From Botryococcus braunii (taxonomy: Eukaryota > Chlorophyta > Trebouxiophyceae): a stretch of 45,000 nucleotides of DNA. Position numbers and translations under genes: made by a program. The notes beneath the pieces are model-generated. The model was not told the origin of the DNA. It was given only the letters and a program-made list of their open reading frames with translations, and did no database searches. The stretch lies in the NCBI GenBank assembly GCA_002005505.1, contig KV908498.1:1-45000 (forward strand). The letters run 5' to 3'. Below, in pieces: positions 9,451 to 19,560 of the stretch; positions within the stretch are counted from its first letter, which is position 1, and each line of letters begins with the position of its first letter.

Positions 9451-9987
9451 TCAGGTTAGGCGAACCTTTTTGTTAGGACGTTTCCCCTTAGGCAGCTTAG
9501 GGGGCAAGTGACGGGTTGGGTCGATGTAGCGTTTGGTCACGCTGGGCGTTTTGATTTGAGCGAGGCGGCCCAAAGCCTCCAGAGTCTGACCTTGCTGGTC
9601 GTGATGCTGGAGGGAGCCTCGCCTGCTCCCATGCAAGGTGGCGTGGTAGGGGATGTTGGCAGCTGTAAAATGGAAGTCGATGTCTTCTTCGAAAGCAGCC
9701 ACGCTGAGGCTGCGTTCTATGAAATGGTCCTTATTGGAGGACAAGGGGCGGCAAAGAAACTGGGTGATGGGGTGACCCAGTGCGGCAGACTGGACCAGCA
9801 AGGCATGGAGACGCTGGATTGGGCAGAGGGGGTCATCTTTGCGAGTGATGATCATCACCTCAGGGTGCAGGTTGTGCTTGATTTCTAGGGCCTTAAATAA
9901 GACTACCCCGCCGAGAGGAATCAGCAGGGAGGGGTACAAGCTGGGCCCAGCAGGCGTCCCTGCACAGGCCGACAGAATGTGAGCATG

Positions 9988-10020
<33 letters not shown>

Positions 10021-10904
10021 AGGGGGCATGAAGAGAGAGAGAGAGGACATGAAGCAGAGACCCAAGGGGGGAATGGAGGAGTAGCTGACAAAGTGGGGGG
10101 GGGACATACCAGAAGTCAGCCACAGGTCATCCAAGCACCAGGAGACAGCAGTAGCCCCACGCGAGCATGTTTCCCACAAAATTGTCATGGTGAAGGCATC
10201 TCGGTGCAGGCGGAGCAAGGGGACGCCGGTGGTGGTGCTGATGCGAATATCCAAGCGTGCCATGACTTGCTGCAGGTCTGACAAGCTCCAGGGGTGAGCT
10301 GACTGGGGATTATAACCCAAGTGGGCCAGCCAGCGGGTGTAGCCAGTGGCCCACTCTGCCACGTCTAAAGAACGCACAGGATTGCCTGCAACATATAATT
10401 TGTACATCACTTACACGTTTACAAAACGGTTACACGTTTAGTCAAACCCATGCACACAGTTTCCATCAGGTAGCAAAGGCTTCATGCTAGTATTGGGGAC
10501 ATTGACAGCCTACCTCGACCACGGAGAGGGTCCCAGTTGCCATGGGTGGTGGCATAGCGGTCAAACTCAGTGGCCAGGAAAGACAATAGGCAGCGCATGC
10601 TAACCGGCGCAGCAAGGTCCAAGCCTTGATGTTTATATCTACCGCAGGTGGTGGCCCACAAGGTCATGTAGACTTTGATGTCTTGAGGGGTCCCTTGGAG
10701 GGCATGGCGGCCAGTGTCACTCATGAACTCACAGAATTTATCGAAGGCACTGATCTTCTTCTGCATGGTGGCCCCCTTGACTGCTAGCAGCTGGATGGAG
10801 TTGGCCCTGGTGAGCCACTGGAAGTACTGGTCAGCAGCTGTAGCACTCAGGGGAGGGCCAGTGTGGCAGGGGATTTGGCGGCCCAGGAGCAAGGTGTCAG
10901 CCAT
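9451..10904 (-). CDS. Tyrosine recombinase of DIRS-type element, copy B (3 exons)
   Basis: Minus-strand gene with exons 10904-10514, 10385-10110 and 9959-9451, all joining in phase (392 codons including stop). Introns have donors GAG|GTAGGC and CTG|GTATGT and acceptors GTTGCAG and TGTGCAG. Exon 1 looks like the N-terminal core-binding domain. The catalytic domain shows a probable box I Arg in WETCSRGATAVSW, the box II pattern His-X-X-Arg in LHGSRRG, and a candidate nucleophile Tyr in KRYIDP near the C terminus. The tail is basic (KLPKGKRPNKKVR). The enzyme would cut and join the circular DNA form of the element to the genome. The start is the first in-frame ATG. The gene converges on RT with 5 bases between the stop codons. 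The second intron contains a 31-base poly(A) run on the plus strand. Confidence 0.88.
9988..10018. repeat. Poly(A) run in recombinase intron, copy B
   Basis: 31 A residues on the plus strand (poly(T) in the gene sense), upstream of the acceptor of the second recombinase intron, where it may serve as an exaggerated polypyrimidine tract. Copy C carries two T runs split by a C at the same site (13042-13081). Confidence 0.95.
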
Positions 10905-11008
10905 GCCTAGGAGTCCTGGGGACCCTATGATGGCTGCCAAGGGGGATCCTGCATGCTGCAGGACAGCCAGCTAGTCAGCAGGCTGCCAGTTGGGGGAACT
11001 GGGAAGGT

Positions 11009-11526
11009 GGATGGTCTGGTGGAAAATTACTCACCAGCTTAGGGTTCCCAAGCCCTAATACCACCATATAAAGGTCAGTCAACCGGGAGTAAACCCAAAT
11101 GGTGTAAGCGGATTGGCACGCAAAAGGTTCGTGGGAAATTCCATTGCCACGGGAGGGCTAGTAAACCCCCAAAAGGATTGACTAATGGCGAACAAGCACG
11201 TGACTCCAGATCACGAATGGACAATCAAGGATATTTCAGGTGAAACAACGGGGGAACAGGCTAGGTGATATAGAAAACCAAAGGATAGGATTCAAACAAG
11301 CAACTGAGGAAACCATTAGGTGGGTCCCTCCCTCTTGACTGATATACCCGGGGGACGGGTGGCTCTACGCACCTTCATTGGTCCCGCCCGCCCACCCGGA
11401 TGGTCTGGTGGAAAATTACTCACCAGCTTAGGGTTCCCAAGCCCTAATACCACCATATAAAGGTCAGTCAACCGGGAGTAAACCCAAATGGTGTAAGCGG
11501 ATTGGCACGCAAAAGGTTCGTGGGAA
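11009..11526. repeat. Split direct repeats A-B-A at the 3' end of copy B
   Basis: A (11009-11137, 129 bp), B (11138-11382, 245 bp), a spacer CCCGCCCGCCCACCC (11383-11397), then A (11398-11526). Both A copies and the B copy match their counterparts in element C over full length. The internal A/B junction reads GTGGGAA|ATTCCATTG. In split-direct-repeat elements this internal junction is thought to template restoration of the ends. Confidence 0.93.
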
Positions 11527-11533
11527 ATTGCAC

Positions 11534-12051
11534 TTCCCACGAACCTTTTGCGTGCCAATCCGCTTACACCATTTGGGTTTACTCCCGGTTGACTGACCTT
11601 TATATGGTGGTATTAGGGCTTGGGAACCCTAAGCTGGTGAGTAATTTTCCACCAGACCATCCGGGTGGGCGGGCGGGACCAATGAAGGTGCGTAGAGCCA
11701 CCCGTCCCCCGGGTATATCAGTCAAGCGGGAGGGACCCACCTAATGGTTTCCTCAGTTGCTTGTTTGAATCCTATCCTTTGGTTTTCTATATCACCTAGC
11801 CTGTTCCCCCGTTGTTTCACCTGAAATATCCTTGATTGTCCATTCGTGATCTGGAGTCACGTGCTTGTTCGCCATTAGTCAATCCTTTTGGGGGTTTACT
11901 AGCCCTCCCGTGGCAATGGAATTTCCCACGAACCTTTTGCGTGCCAATCCGCTTACACCATTTGGGTTTACTCCCGGTTGACTGACCTTTATATGGTGGT
12001 ATTAGGGCTTGGGAACCCTAAGCTGGTGAGTAATTTTCCACCAGACCATCC
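11534..12051. repeat. Split direct repeats A1-B1-A2 at the left end of copy C
   Basis: A1 (11534-11662), a 15-bp G-rich spacer (11663-11677), B1 (11678-11922) and A2 (11923-12051). A1 faces the A repeat of copy B across 7 bases (ATTGCAC, 11527-11533), forming the centre of the larger palindrome. Confidence 0.93.
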
Positions 12052-12155
12052 ACCTTCCCAGTTCCCCCAACTGGCAGCCTGCTGACTAGCTGGCTGTCCT
12101 GCAGCATGCAGGATCCCCCTTGGCAGCCATCATAGGGTCCCCAGGACTCCTAGGC

Positions 12156-13048
12156 ATGGCTGACACCTTGCTCCTGGGCCGCCAAATCCCCTGCCACACT
12201 GGCCCTCCCCTGAGTGCTACAGCTGCTGACCAGTACTTCCAGTGGCTCACCAGGGCCAACTCCATCCAGCTGCTAGCAGTCAAGGGGGCCACCATGCAGA
12301 AGAAGATCAGTGCCTTCGATAAATTCTGTGAGTTCATGAGTGACACTGGCCGCCATGCCCTCCAAGGGACCCCTCAAGACATCAAAGTCTACATGACCTT
12401 GTGGGCCACCACCTGCGGTAGATATAAACATCAAGGCTTGGACCTTGCTGCGCCGGTTAGCATGCGCTGCCTATTGTCTTTCCTGGCCACTGAGTTTGAC
12501 CGCTATGCCACCACCCATGGCAACTGGGACCCTCTCCGTGGTCGAGGTAGGCTGTCAATGTCCCCAATACTAGCATGAAGCTTTGCTACCTGATGGAAAC
12601 TGTGTGCATGGGTTTGACTAAACGTGTAACCGTTTTGTAAACGTGTAAGTGATGTACAAATTATATGTTGCAGGCAATCCTGTGCGTTCTTTAGACGTGG
12701 CAGAGTGGGCCACTGGCTACACCCGCTGGCTGGCCCACTTGGGTTATAATCCCCAGTCAGCTCACCCCTGGAGCTTGTCAGACCTGCAGCAAGTCATGGC
12801 ACGCTTGGATATTCGCATCAGCACCACCACCGGCGTCCCCTTGCTCCGCCTGCACCGAGATGCCTTCACCATGACAATTTTGTGGGAAACATGCTCGCGT
12901 GGGGCTACTGCTGTCTCCTGGTGCTTGGATGACCTGTGGCTGACTTCTGGTATGTCCCCCCCCCCACTTTGTCAGCTACTCCTCCATTCCCCCCTTGGGT
13001 CTCTGCTTCATGTCCTCTCTCTCTCTCTTCATGCCCCCTTCTTTTTTT

Positions 13049-13080
<32 letters not shown>

Positions 13081-13618
13081 TCATGCTCACATTCTGTCGG
13101 CCTGTGCAGGGACGCCTGCTGGGCCCAGCTTGTACCCCTCCCTGCTGATTCCTCTCGGCGGGGTAGTCTTATTTAAGGCCCTAGAAATCAAGCACAACCT
13201 GCACCCTGAGGTGATGATCATCACTCGCAAAGATGACCCCCTCTGCCCAATCCAGCGTCTCCATGCCTTGCTGGTCCAGTCTGCCGCACTGGGTCACCCC
13301 ATCACCCAGTTTCTTTGCCGCCCCTTGTCCTCCAATAAGGACCATTTCATAGAACGCAGCCTCAGCGTGGCTGCTTTCGAAGAAGACATCGACTTCCATT
13401 TTACAGCTGCCAACATCCCCTACCACGCCACCTTGCATGGGAGCAGGCGAGGCTCCCTCCAGCATCACGACCAGCAAGGTCAGACTCTGGAGGCTTTGGG
13501 CCGCCTCGCTCAAATCAAAACGCCCAGCGTGACCAAACGCTACATCGACCCAACCCGTCACTTGCCCCCTAAGCTGCCTAAGGGGAAACGTCCTAACAAA
13601 AAGGTTCGCCTAACCTGA
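12156..13618 (+). CDS. Tyrosine recombinase of DIRS-type element, copy C (3 exons)
   Basis: Exons 12156-12546, 12674-12949 and 13110-13618 join in phase and give the same 391-residue product as in copy B. Donors are GAG|GTAGGC (12547) and CTG|GTATGT (12950). Acceptors are TTGCAG (ending 12673) and GTGCAG (ending 13109). Catalytic-region motifs are CSRGATAVSW, HGSRRG (the His-X-X-Arg box) and KRYIDP (candidate Tyr nucleophile). The gene is on the strand opposite to gag and RT. It looks intact even though the RT of this copy is interrupted, so this copy could still supply recombinase in trans. Confidence 0.88.
13042..13081. repeat. Poly(T) runs in recombinase intron, copy C
   Basis: Nineteen T, one C, then twenty T inside the second recombinase intron, upstream of the acceptor at 13109. 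Confidence 0.95.
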
Positions 13619-13623
13619 CGTGC

Positions 13624-14894
13624 TCAGCCTGTGCCTGCCCTTTTACGCTTGGCCCCTGTGACAGAGGCTGGCCTTCTGGGCTTCTCAAACAATATCAAGC
13701 TGCAAGTCAGGTGACACTGATAGTCTCCATCCTGCAGCATGTGAGGTGGGAAACGAGAACCTAACACAAACATGTGCTTTCTGGGGGGAACCGTCGTTTC
13801 TGCCCTGACTGGCAAATGGAGCAGCCAAGTCTTCCACTTGGCTGGTCTATTGCATACCACCAGTATGCAGTTTTTTCTTTCTTGTGCTACTTTGGCTATT
13901 ACCTCCCTGAGGCACTCTCTGGGTGGGAATACCCACAGCAGAGGTGTGCCATCTGTGGGGTCTAGTAAACTCCAGGGCATGACCAGTGCATCTGCCCCCA
14001 TACCCTCTGCAGCAGGGTACCTTGTAAAATACCTTTTCACTTGGTGGAACTTGTCTACTGTTCCTGCAAAGCAATCCCCTGTGGGAAAACCCCATATGCC
14101 TCCTTCTGGCAGACCTGTCTTACATATCTGTGTATATATACCCCTATCTAGTGCAAAGTCACTTGCATCATCACACCTAGACAGCAGGTCAGCCACCTGG
14201 ATTTCAGGAGTGTCTCTTGGTACCCACTGGGCCCTCACTTCCACACCTACCTCAGCTGCAGCCTCAAACATCAGCCTTAGCTCTTTGAGGGTGTGAGTCT
14301 TACCATTCATGCTATTAACATTAGACACTGCACCCTGATTGTCGCAGAATACCAACAGCACCGCCCCCCGCAGCTTGTCCGTGTTGGCTCTAATGCATGT
14401 CCTGACCAATAGGCATATATTCTTCACCTCCCTGTGACAAGAAGACAGTGCCCCCTTGCTCATGAGCTCCTGTTCCTCTGCTGTGAAACTCTCCTGCATG
14501 GGTTGCAGCAGCAACTCTTCTGAGAAACCCCCATAACCCCTAGCAGATGCATCCCCATAGCACACGAAGACTGGTCCCTCCTGTCTCCATGGCTTGCCCT
14601 TCTGCCTTTCTAAAGCCTCCACCCAATACAGCAAATCTTCTTCCGTTAACGTTGCTAACTCCTCTGTCAAGCTCTCTCCCCATTCCCGGAGCTCCCCCAT
14701 GGCTTGAAACAACCTCCTGATGTATAAGGGGGCTAGCCGTACTGCAGGGGCCACACTCACTAACATGCCTGCCAACCTTGCCATGTCCCTCTTGGTACCC
14801 CCAGCTGTCCTAGCCTTGCCTATTTCCTCCAAAATGAACTCTGCTTTGTCTTGGGGCACCTTGAAAGCTTGTTCCTCTAAGTCCACTATCAAGC
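13624..14894 (-). pseudogene. RT-RNase H, 3' half, copy C (separated by the nested element)
   Basis: This piece starts just after the RT core, at residues IVDLEEQAF, and runs through the RNase H domain (CYGDASARGYGGF, VFCDNQGAVSN, WVPRDTPEIQVADLLSR) to the normal stop. It has the same reading frame and end as in copy B. The nested gypsy insertion, with target duplication CAAGC at 14890-14894, separates it from the 5' half, so no full-length enzyme can be made from a continuous frame. Confidence 0.9.
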
Positions 14895-15059
14895 TGTAGT
14901 ATTCTTGGAAAGGATGGCCCTGCACCGACGAAAGTGCTAGTATGGTCCGAGCACCATACCATATATAGTGCGAGCCTATGAGGCTACACCCAGTACCAAT
15001 GTACCGCCCGGCACGTGCGGGGCCGATCCCCGGCACCGTCTGCCTACCGGCGCGCTACA
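14895..15059 (-). repeat. 3' LTR of gypsy-1
   Basis: 165 bp, TG...CA ends, identical over its whole length to 20347-20511. It is preceded, in the element sense, by a polypurine tract. Confidence 0.95.
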
Positions 15060-15073
15060 TTCTCCCCCTTCTA
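15060..15073 (-). other. Polypurine tract of gypsy-1
   Basis: On the minus strand this reads TAGAAGGGGGAGAA and abuts the 3' LTR directly, the position expected for the plus-strand primer. Confidence 0.75.
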
Positions 15074-15501
15074 GGTGACCGAGCTCCCGGGAGGCCTGCC
15101 GAAGCAAGCCACAGTCACAGGCAGAGGCATATAGAAGGTCACTGCTACACTTCTATATCTTATACATTGAGCCGGTGAGTCTCCTCCAGACACCAAACCG
15201 CAGCCGCAACTGCCAGCCTGGGTGTACACTTGCCTGAGGTATCTCTATGGTACGCCTAGACCAAAATCCCGCAGTGACGGGGCCCAAAGGGCAGTCGTCG
15301 GCGTGAACAGATGTACACTCCACGTGTACACATTCCCACGAAGAAGCAGTGAAGTTGCTAACTTCAGGGCGGATAGTAGGGGCAGGGGCTGGACGACACT
15401 TAGCCACCAAGTCAGGGGACGTTCTGTGATCACGTGAACGTATGGGTAAACCACGACCCCCCGGTGACGCAGCTTGACAGGCTCGTGCTGCTGTGTTTCC
15501 C

Positions 15502-15720
15502 CTAGTCAACCTTCCCACGACGACGTGCCCCGCCTCTTGGTGCCCGTGCGTTGACTTTGTCCCAGTATCCCTTTACAACATTGGGAGCATTTGCCAAATT
15601 CCGTTCCTCTTCCCAGGTGTCATGCTCTGACGAGGAACCCGTCCAGCGGACAAGGTACTCATACTTGGGACGGCCACGTGAATTGACACGACGGTGGTCC
15701 ATTAAGGCTTCCACCTCCTA
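15502..15720 (-). pseudogene. Chromodomain at the integrase C terminus, gypsy-1
   Basis: Encodes YEYLVRWTGSSSEHDTWEEERN, a chromodomain with the conserved Tyr, Trp and Trp-Glu positions, as found at the integrase C terminus of chromoviruses, where it guides integration to heterochromatin. An in-frame TAG at 15718-15720 separates it from the integrase C-terminal segment. It ends in a basic tail (RGGARRRGKVD). Confidence 0.8.
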
Positions 15721-17091
15721 CTCATCCTCCCCCTCCAGCACCTCTGCCGGTGGTGGGGGTTGCATCGAACCATCCCGACGGTAGCGTTCCAGGTTGGAGA
15801 CATGAAAGACATCATGAATCCGCCATCGTGCTGGGAGGTCAAGCTCATAAGCTTGGGTACCCACACGTTTCACCACTTGGAACGGCCCTACCCAACGCGG
15901 GAGGAGCTTGGGCGTGCCCACCTTGAAACGAAGGTTCTTTGAGGAGAGGCGGACCCAGTCCCCCACACCAAATTGAACTTTCCTTCGTTTGGTGTTGGCA
16001 TACTGCGCTTGTCTCGCAGTGGCCACCCGATGGGTCATCCTGGCCTCATTGATGAGGCGTTGCATGCCCTGAACAAAGTCAGACGCACCAGGTACCCGTC
16101 TGTTGGGGAGAATCGTGACTGGCAGGTGGGGTTGAAACCCGTAGTTCAGCAAGAACGGGCGAGGACCCCATGGATTCGTGATCGCAATTATTGATCGCGA
16201 ATTCTGCACAGACCAACTTCTCATCCTAATCATCCTGGGACTTGGCCACATACATGCGTAGCATGTCCTCGAGCACTCGATTCACTCGCTCAGTCTGCCC
16301 ATCCGTTTGCGGATGGTAGGCTGTCGACATGGCTTGTCGAGTCCCAATGGATTGACACAAGGCTCTAGAAAAGTGGCTGGTGAAGAGCTTATCTCTATCA
16401 GATACCACCACTTGGGGAACACCATGCAACTTCCACACATTGTCAACGTACAGCTTAGCCGTATACTAAGCCGTAGCTTTGGTGGTTGTTGGCATAAGAT
16501 GCACCATCTTGGTCAGCTTATCCACTACGACGAAAATGGCATCATGACCCTTGCCTGTTCTAGGCAGTTGGGTAATGAGATCCATAGTCACCGTGTGCCA
16601 AGGATTCAGCGGCAACTCTATAGGTTGCAGCAACCCCGCAGGCAAAGTGTTCCGAGCCTTGTTCTTCTGACACAATGGCACGTTAGCACGTAACGTTCGA
16701 TGTCAGCAAGCATGGTAGGCCACCAATAATGGCGCCTTACCAAGGCCAAGGTTTTCTTCACTCCTTGATGGCCAGCATACGGGCTATCATGCAGTTCCTT
16801 AAGGATGTGAGCTCGCAGCCCAAAAGCATCCGGAACCACGGCCTTCCCTTCCCTCAGAAGGAAGCCGTTAAAGTCTAGCAGACCTTCAACATTCTGCTTA
16901 TCTTGGAACCATGGGTCTTGAGAAGACCCTGGACAAATTTGTCCTTCCAAGATAGAGCAACCCCGGCGGCGGCACTCCCCTCCCCCGCAGAGCGGATAGT
17001 ACCAACCAAGGCACAAAGAGAGAGCGTTGGCAGACAACGGTGCGCCGGGTGCGAACACCCACCAATCACCACGCCATTGATGATTGGACAA
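15718..17091 (-). pseudogene. Integrase, gypsy-1 (several frameshifts and stops)
   Basis: Pieces in different frames keep the order of a Ty3/gypsy integrase. They are the HHCC finger (HDSPYAGH, then a CHC remnant) near 16770-16690, the first catalytic Asp in TVTMDLITQLP near 16590, the second in VVVSDRDKLFTSHF near 16400, the Glu block HPQTDGQTERVNRVLEDM near 16300, and a C-terminal region (VGDWVRLSS, PRWVGPFQV) to 15721. I see frameshifts near 16935, 16690 and 16180, and in-frame TAG codons after TTTKATA (16466-16468) and after KSQDD (16226-16228). It is not functional as it stands. Confidence 0.85.
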
Positions 17092-18314
17092 GGAGCCTCG
17101 TAGTCGGACGGATGCCGACTCAAAGCGTCAGCCACCACATTGGACGTCCCTGGGGCATAGTCCATGCGAAAATTGAACCGCGAAAGGAACTCGGCCCACC
17201 TGGTTTGCCGTCTACTTAAAGTAGGCAAAGTGTCCAAGTAAGGGATAGCCTTGTGGTCCGTGACCACACGAAACTCAGGGGCCCCCTCCAGGTAGCACCT
17301 CCAGACTGTCAATGCATGCACCACAGCGAGAAGTTCTTGCTCCCTAGTAGGATAGTTAACCTCAGCGGGAGTCAAACGACGACTCTCGTAGGCAACTGGG
17401 CGACCCTCCTGGTACAACACGGCCCCCAACCCTGCCAAAGACGCATCGCAATGGACCTCAAACGGCTTTGAGAAGTCAGGATACGCTAAGCAAGGTGCAT
17501 GTGTCAAGGCATGTTTAATCTCGGTAAACGCCCGAACACACCCAGCACTCCATACCCAGGTCACACCTTGGCGTAGGAGTCTGTACAGTGGCGATGCAAG
17601 TGCTGCAAAATTGCGAACAAACTTGCGAAAGTAAGTTGCCAGCCCCAGGAAAGACCGCAACTCGCCAACATTCTTCGGTGTGCTCCAATTAGCAACTGAA
17701 GCCACCTTACGTGGGTCCACTTTAATCCCATCTGCTGAGACTAAATGGCCCAAGTACTCCAGCTCATCCTTGGCGAAAGAGCACTTCTTTAGGTTAGCAT
17801 ACAACTTATGCTGCCACAACAGTTCAAGGACTTTGCGGAGATGCTCCCTATGCTCTTCAATGGACTTGCTGTAGATGAGGATGTCATCAAGGTACACGAG
17901 CACAAACTTGTGCAGGTAAGGAGCAAAGATAGCAATCATGGCAGTGTGAAACGTGGCCGGGGCATTAGTCAGCCCAAATGGCAAAACCCGCCACTCGAAC
18001 AACCCCGCGGGTGTTCTGAAAGCTGTCTTTGGCATATCCTCATCTGTGATCCGGATCTGGTGATAGCCAGACGTGAGGTCAAGACTAGAGAACACTGTAG
18101 AACCCTGCAGTTGATCAAGAGTATCATCGATACGAGGCATCGGATACCTGTTCTTGACCGTCTGTCGATTCAAAGCTCGGTAATCAATGACCATCCGGAG
18201 GATTCCATCCTTCTTTTGCACAAAAAGAATGGGCGCACCATAGGGTGATGTAGACGGCTGTATATACCCTTTGTCCAACAATAGCTTTGTCTGGCGTAAC
18301 GCCTCATCATACTC
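16875..18314 (-). pseudogene. Reverse transcriptase-RNase H, gypsy-1
   Basis: A long open segment with all Ty3/gypsy RT blocks: YGAPILFVQKKDG, IDYRALN, SSLDLTSGYHQIR (Asp), LPFGLTNAPATF, and VLVYLDDILIYSK (catalytic DD). RNase H begins with EVHCDASLAGLGAVLYQ and ends with the ADALSR block. The domain itself is intact, but an in-frame TGA (18315-18317) cuts it from the protease. The frame is lost about 30 residues before its terminal stop, where the integrase continues in another frame. Confidence 0.9.
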
Positions 18315-19040
18315 TCAGCGTGAAAGCCGGTACAACGGACGAGACGGTGGACGAGCATGTGGATCGCTCAAGGGTATAGTGTGTCTAACCCCTTGCCTCT
18401 CAGGCGGAAGGTGCGGGACATCTTCAGGGAAAACATCTTGGAATTCACTGAGTATGTCAACAACAGGAGAGTTGGGAGAAGGAATGGAGACATTCGGATC
18501 GGTAGATAGATCGGTTACAATTGCCAGAAAGGACTGGCAGCCCTTCCTGCTTAACCTTCTAGCCTGCACTGCAGACAAAACCAATCTAGGCACATCCTCC
18601 ACTTCTGAACCCTTCAAAGGCCTCTCCTCCTTAGGCGGGCAACGCAAAACGAACGGCTTGTTCTTTCTTGTATACCCCCTAACGGTGTCCTCTTCAAACA
18701 TGAGATTTGCACGGAATGTCTTTAACCAGGGAGTCCCCAACAGCACATTCCAATCCATGGCAAAGTCTAGCACAAGACACGACACCTTAGCAAACTGTAC
18801 CCCCTGGATGACAATGTCTAAGACAGCACATCCGATGTGGTTTACAGTTCTCCCGTCAGCCAACTTAATGCTTAAAGAATCCCCCTTCGGCGGCACAATC
18901 TCCAAGTGAAGGGCTTTAGCAAAGTCTGCACTGACCACATTGCAAGAAGCTCCCGAGTCCAGCATCGCCGTGGCCTTGCTCCCCTGCACCTCGGCAGGAA
19001 ACACCAAGCTGTGACACGGCTTCTTGACAAGCAAATGCAT
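18315..19040 (-). pseudogene. Aspartic protease and start of RT, gypsy-1
   Basis: Contains the retropepsin active site AMLDSGASCNVVS and the later WNVLLGTPWL block, followed by the protease-RT linker (DILSEFQDVFPEDVPHLPP). It ends at an in-frame TGA directly before the sequence that continues into RT in the same frame. Upstream, two in-frame stops (TAA at 19065-19067 and TGA near 19053) separate it from the zinc-knuckle segment. Confidence 0.85.
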
Positions 19041-19064
19041 GAATAGACGTCAAACATGCAAGGC

Positions 19065-19560
19065 TTACATCGCCAAGCGAAGGCCCACACCTTCAAGCAT
19101 AAGAAGGTCCCGTGCCCGGGCTTGTCTTCTTGCCAGAAGACCCCTTCTTGGCCTCTTGCCGGGGCAGTCGAATACAAAGTGGTCTGGGTTGCATCTGAAG
19201 CAAACTCCCCGAGCCAGCTTGCATGTTGCCTCCCGCATGTCCAGGCTTAGGCCATGCTTCTTTTGAAGCTTGGCCAAGTGCCGTATGCCTCCTGTAGGAG
19301 GTGGTTGCTGGCAGGATGCTTTGTCCCCCGGTCCCGAGGAATTTCCCCTTCCTCGCGTTCAGCCACCTTCTCCTTTTCCTTGGAGACACCTGAGCACATC
19401 GCCTACAAAGATTCAGCATATGTGGTAGCTTCACCACCCCCGCCACATCGCTCATTGCACGCCACACCGGCAACTTGCATAGTGAGGTGAAGCAGAGCGG
19501 GTTTCAGACTAGCCCAAGAGGACAAATCTTTCATGAGGCAATGATGGAAGCCAAACCCCC
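19065..19560 (-). pseudogene. Gag C-terminal remnant with zinc knuckle, gypsy-1
   Basis: One CCHC-type knuckle, CFRCNPDHFVFDCP, is visible in the 19277-19065 frame, preceded in another frame by a basic linker (KGKFLGTGG). No capsid N-terminal region is recognised upstream of about 19560, so most of gag seems to be missing or too changed to see. Confidence 0.65.

Larger units (their letters stand above)
2956..11526 (+). mobile_element. DIRS/Kangaroo-like retrotransposon, copy B (complete)
   Basis: Complete element of about 8.2 kb (from 3315) plus an extra B-A repeat module at its 5' end (2956-3314). The order in the RT sense is: B repeat, gag exons, RT-RNase H (6998-9445), convergent tyrosine recombinase on the other strand (9451-10904), then A repeat, B repeat, a 15-bp C/G-rich spacer (11383-11397), A repeat. 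It lacks an LTR pair, an integrase with a DDE triad and any target-site duplication. This fits a YR retroelement. The inverse orientation of the recombinase gene relative to RT is the arrangement known from Kangaroo of Volvox. RT and recombinase reading frames are intact, so this copy could be autonomous. Confidence 0.9.

Noticed and set aside
13772..14296. Open frames on the plus strand across the RNase H region
   Set aside because: They are shadows of the conserved RT-RNase H frame on the other strand, whose catalytic motifs are clear.
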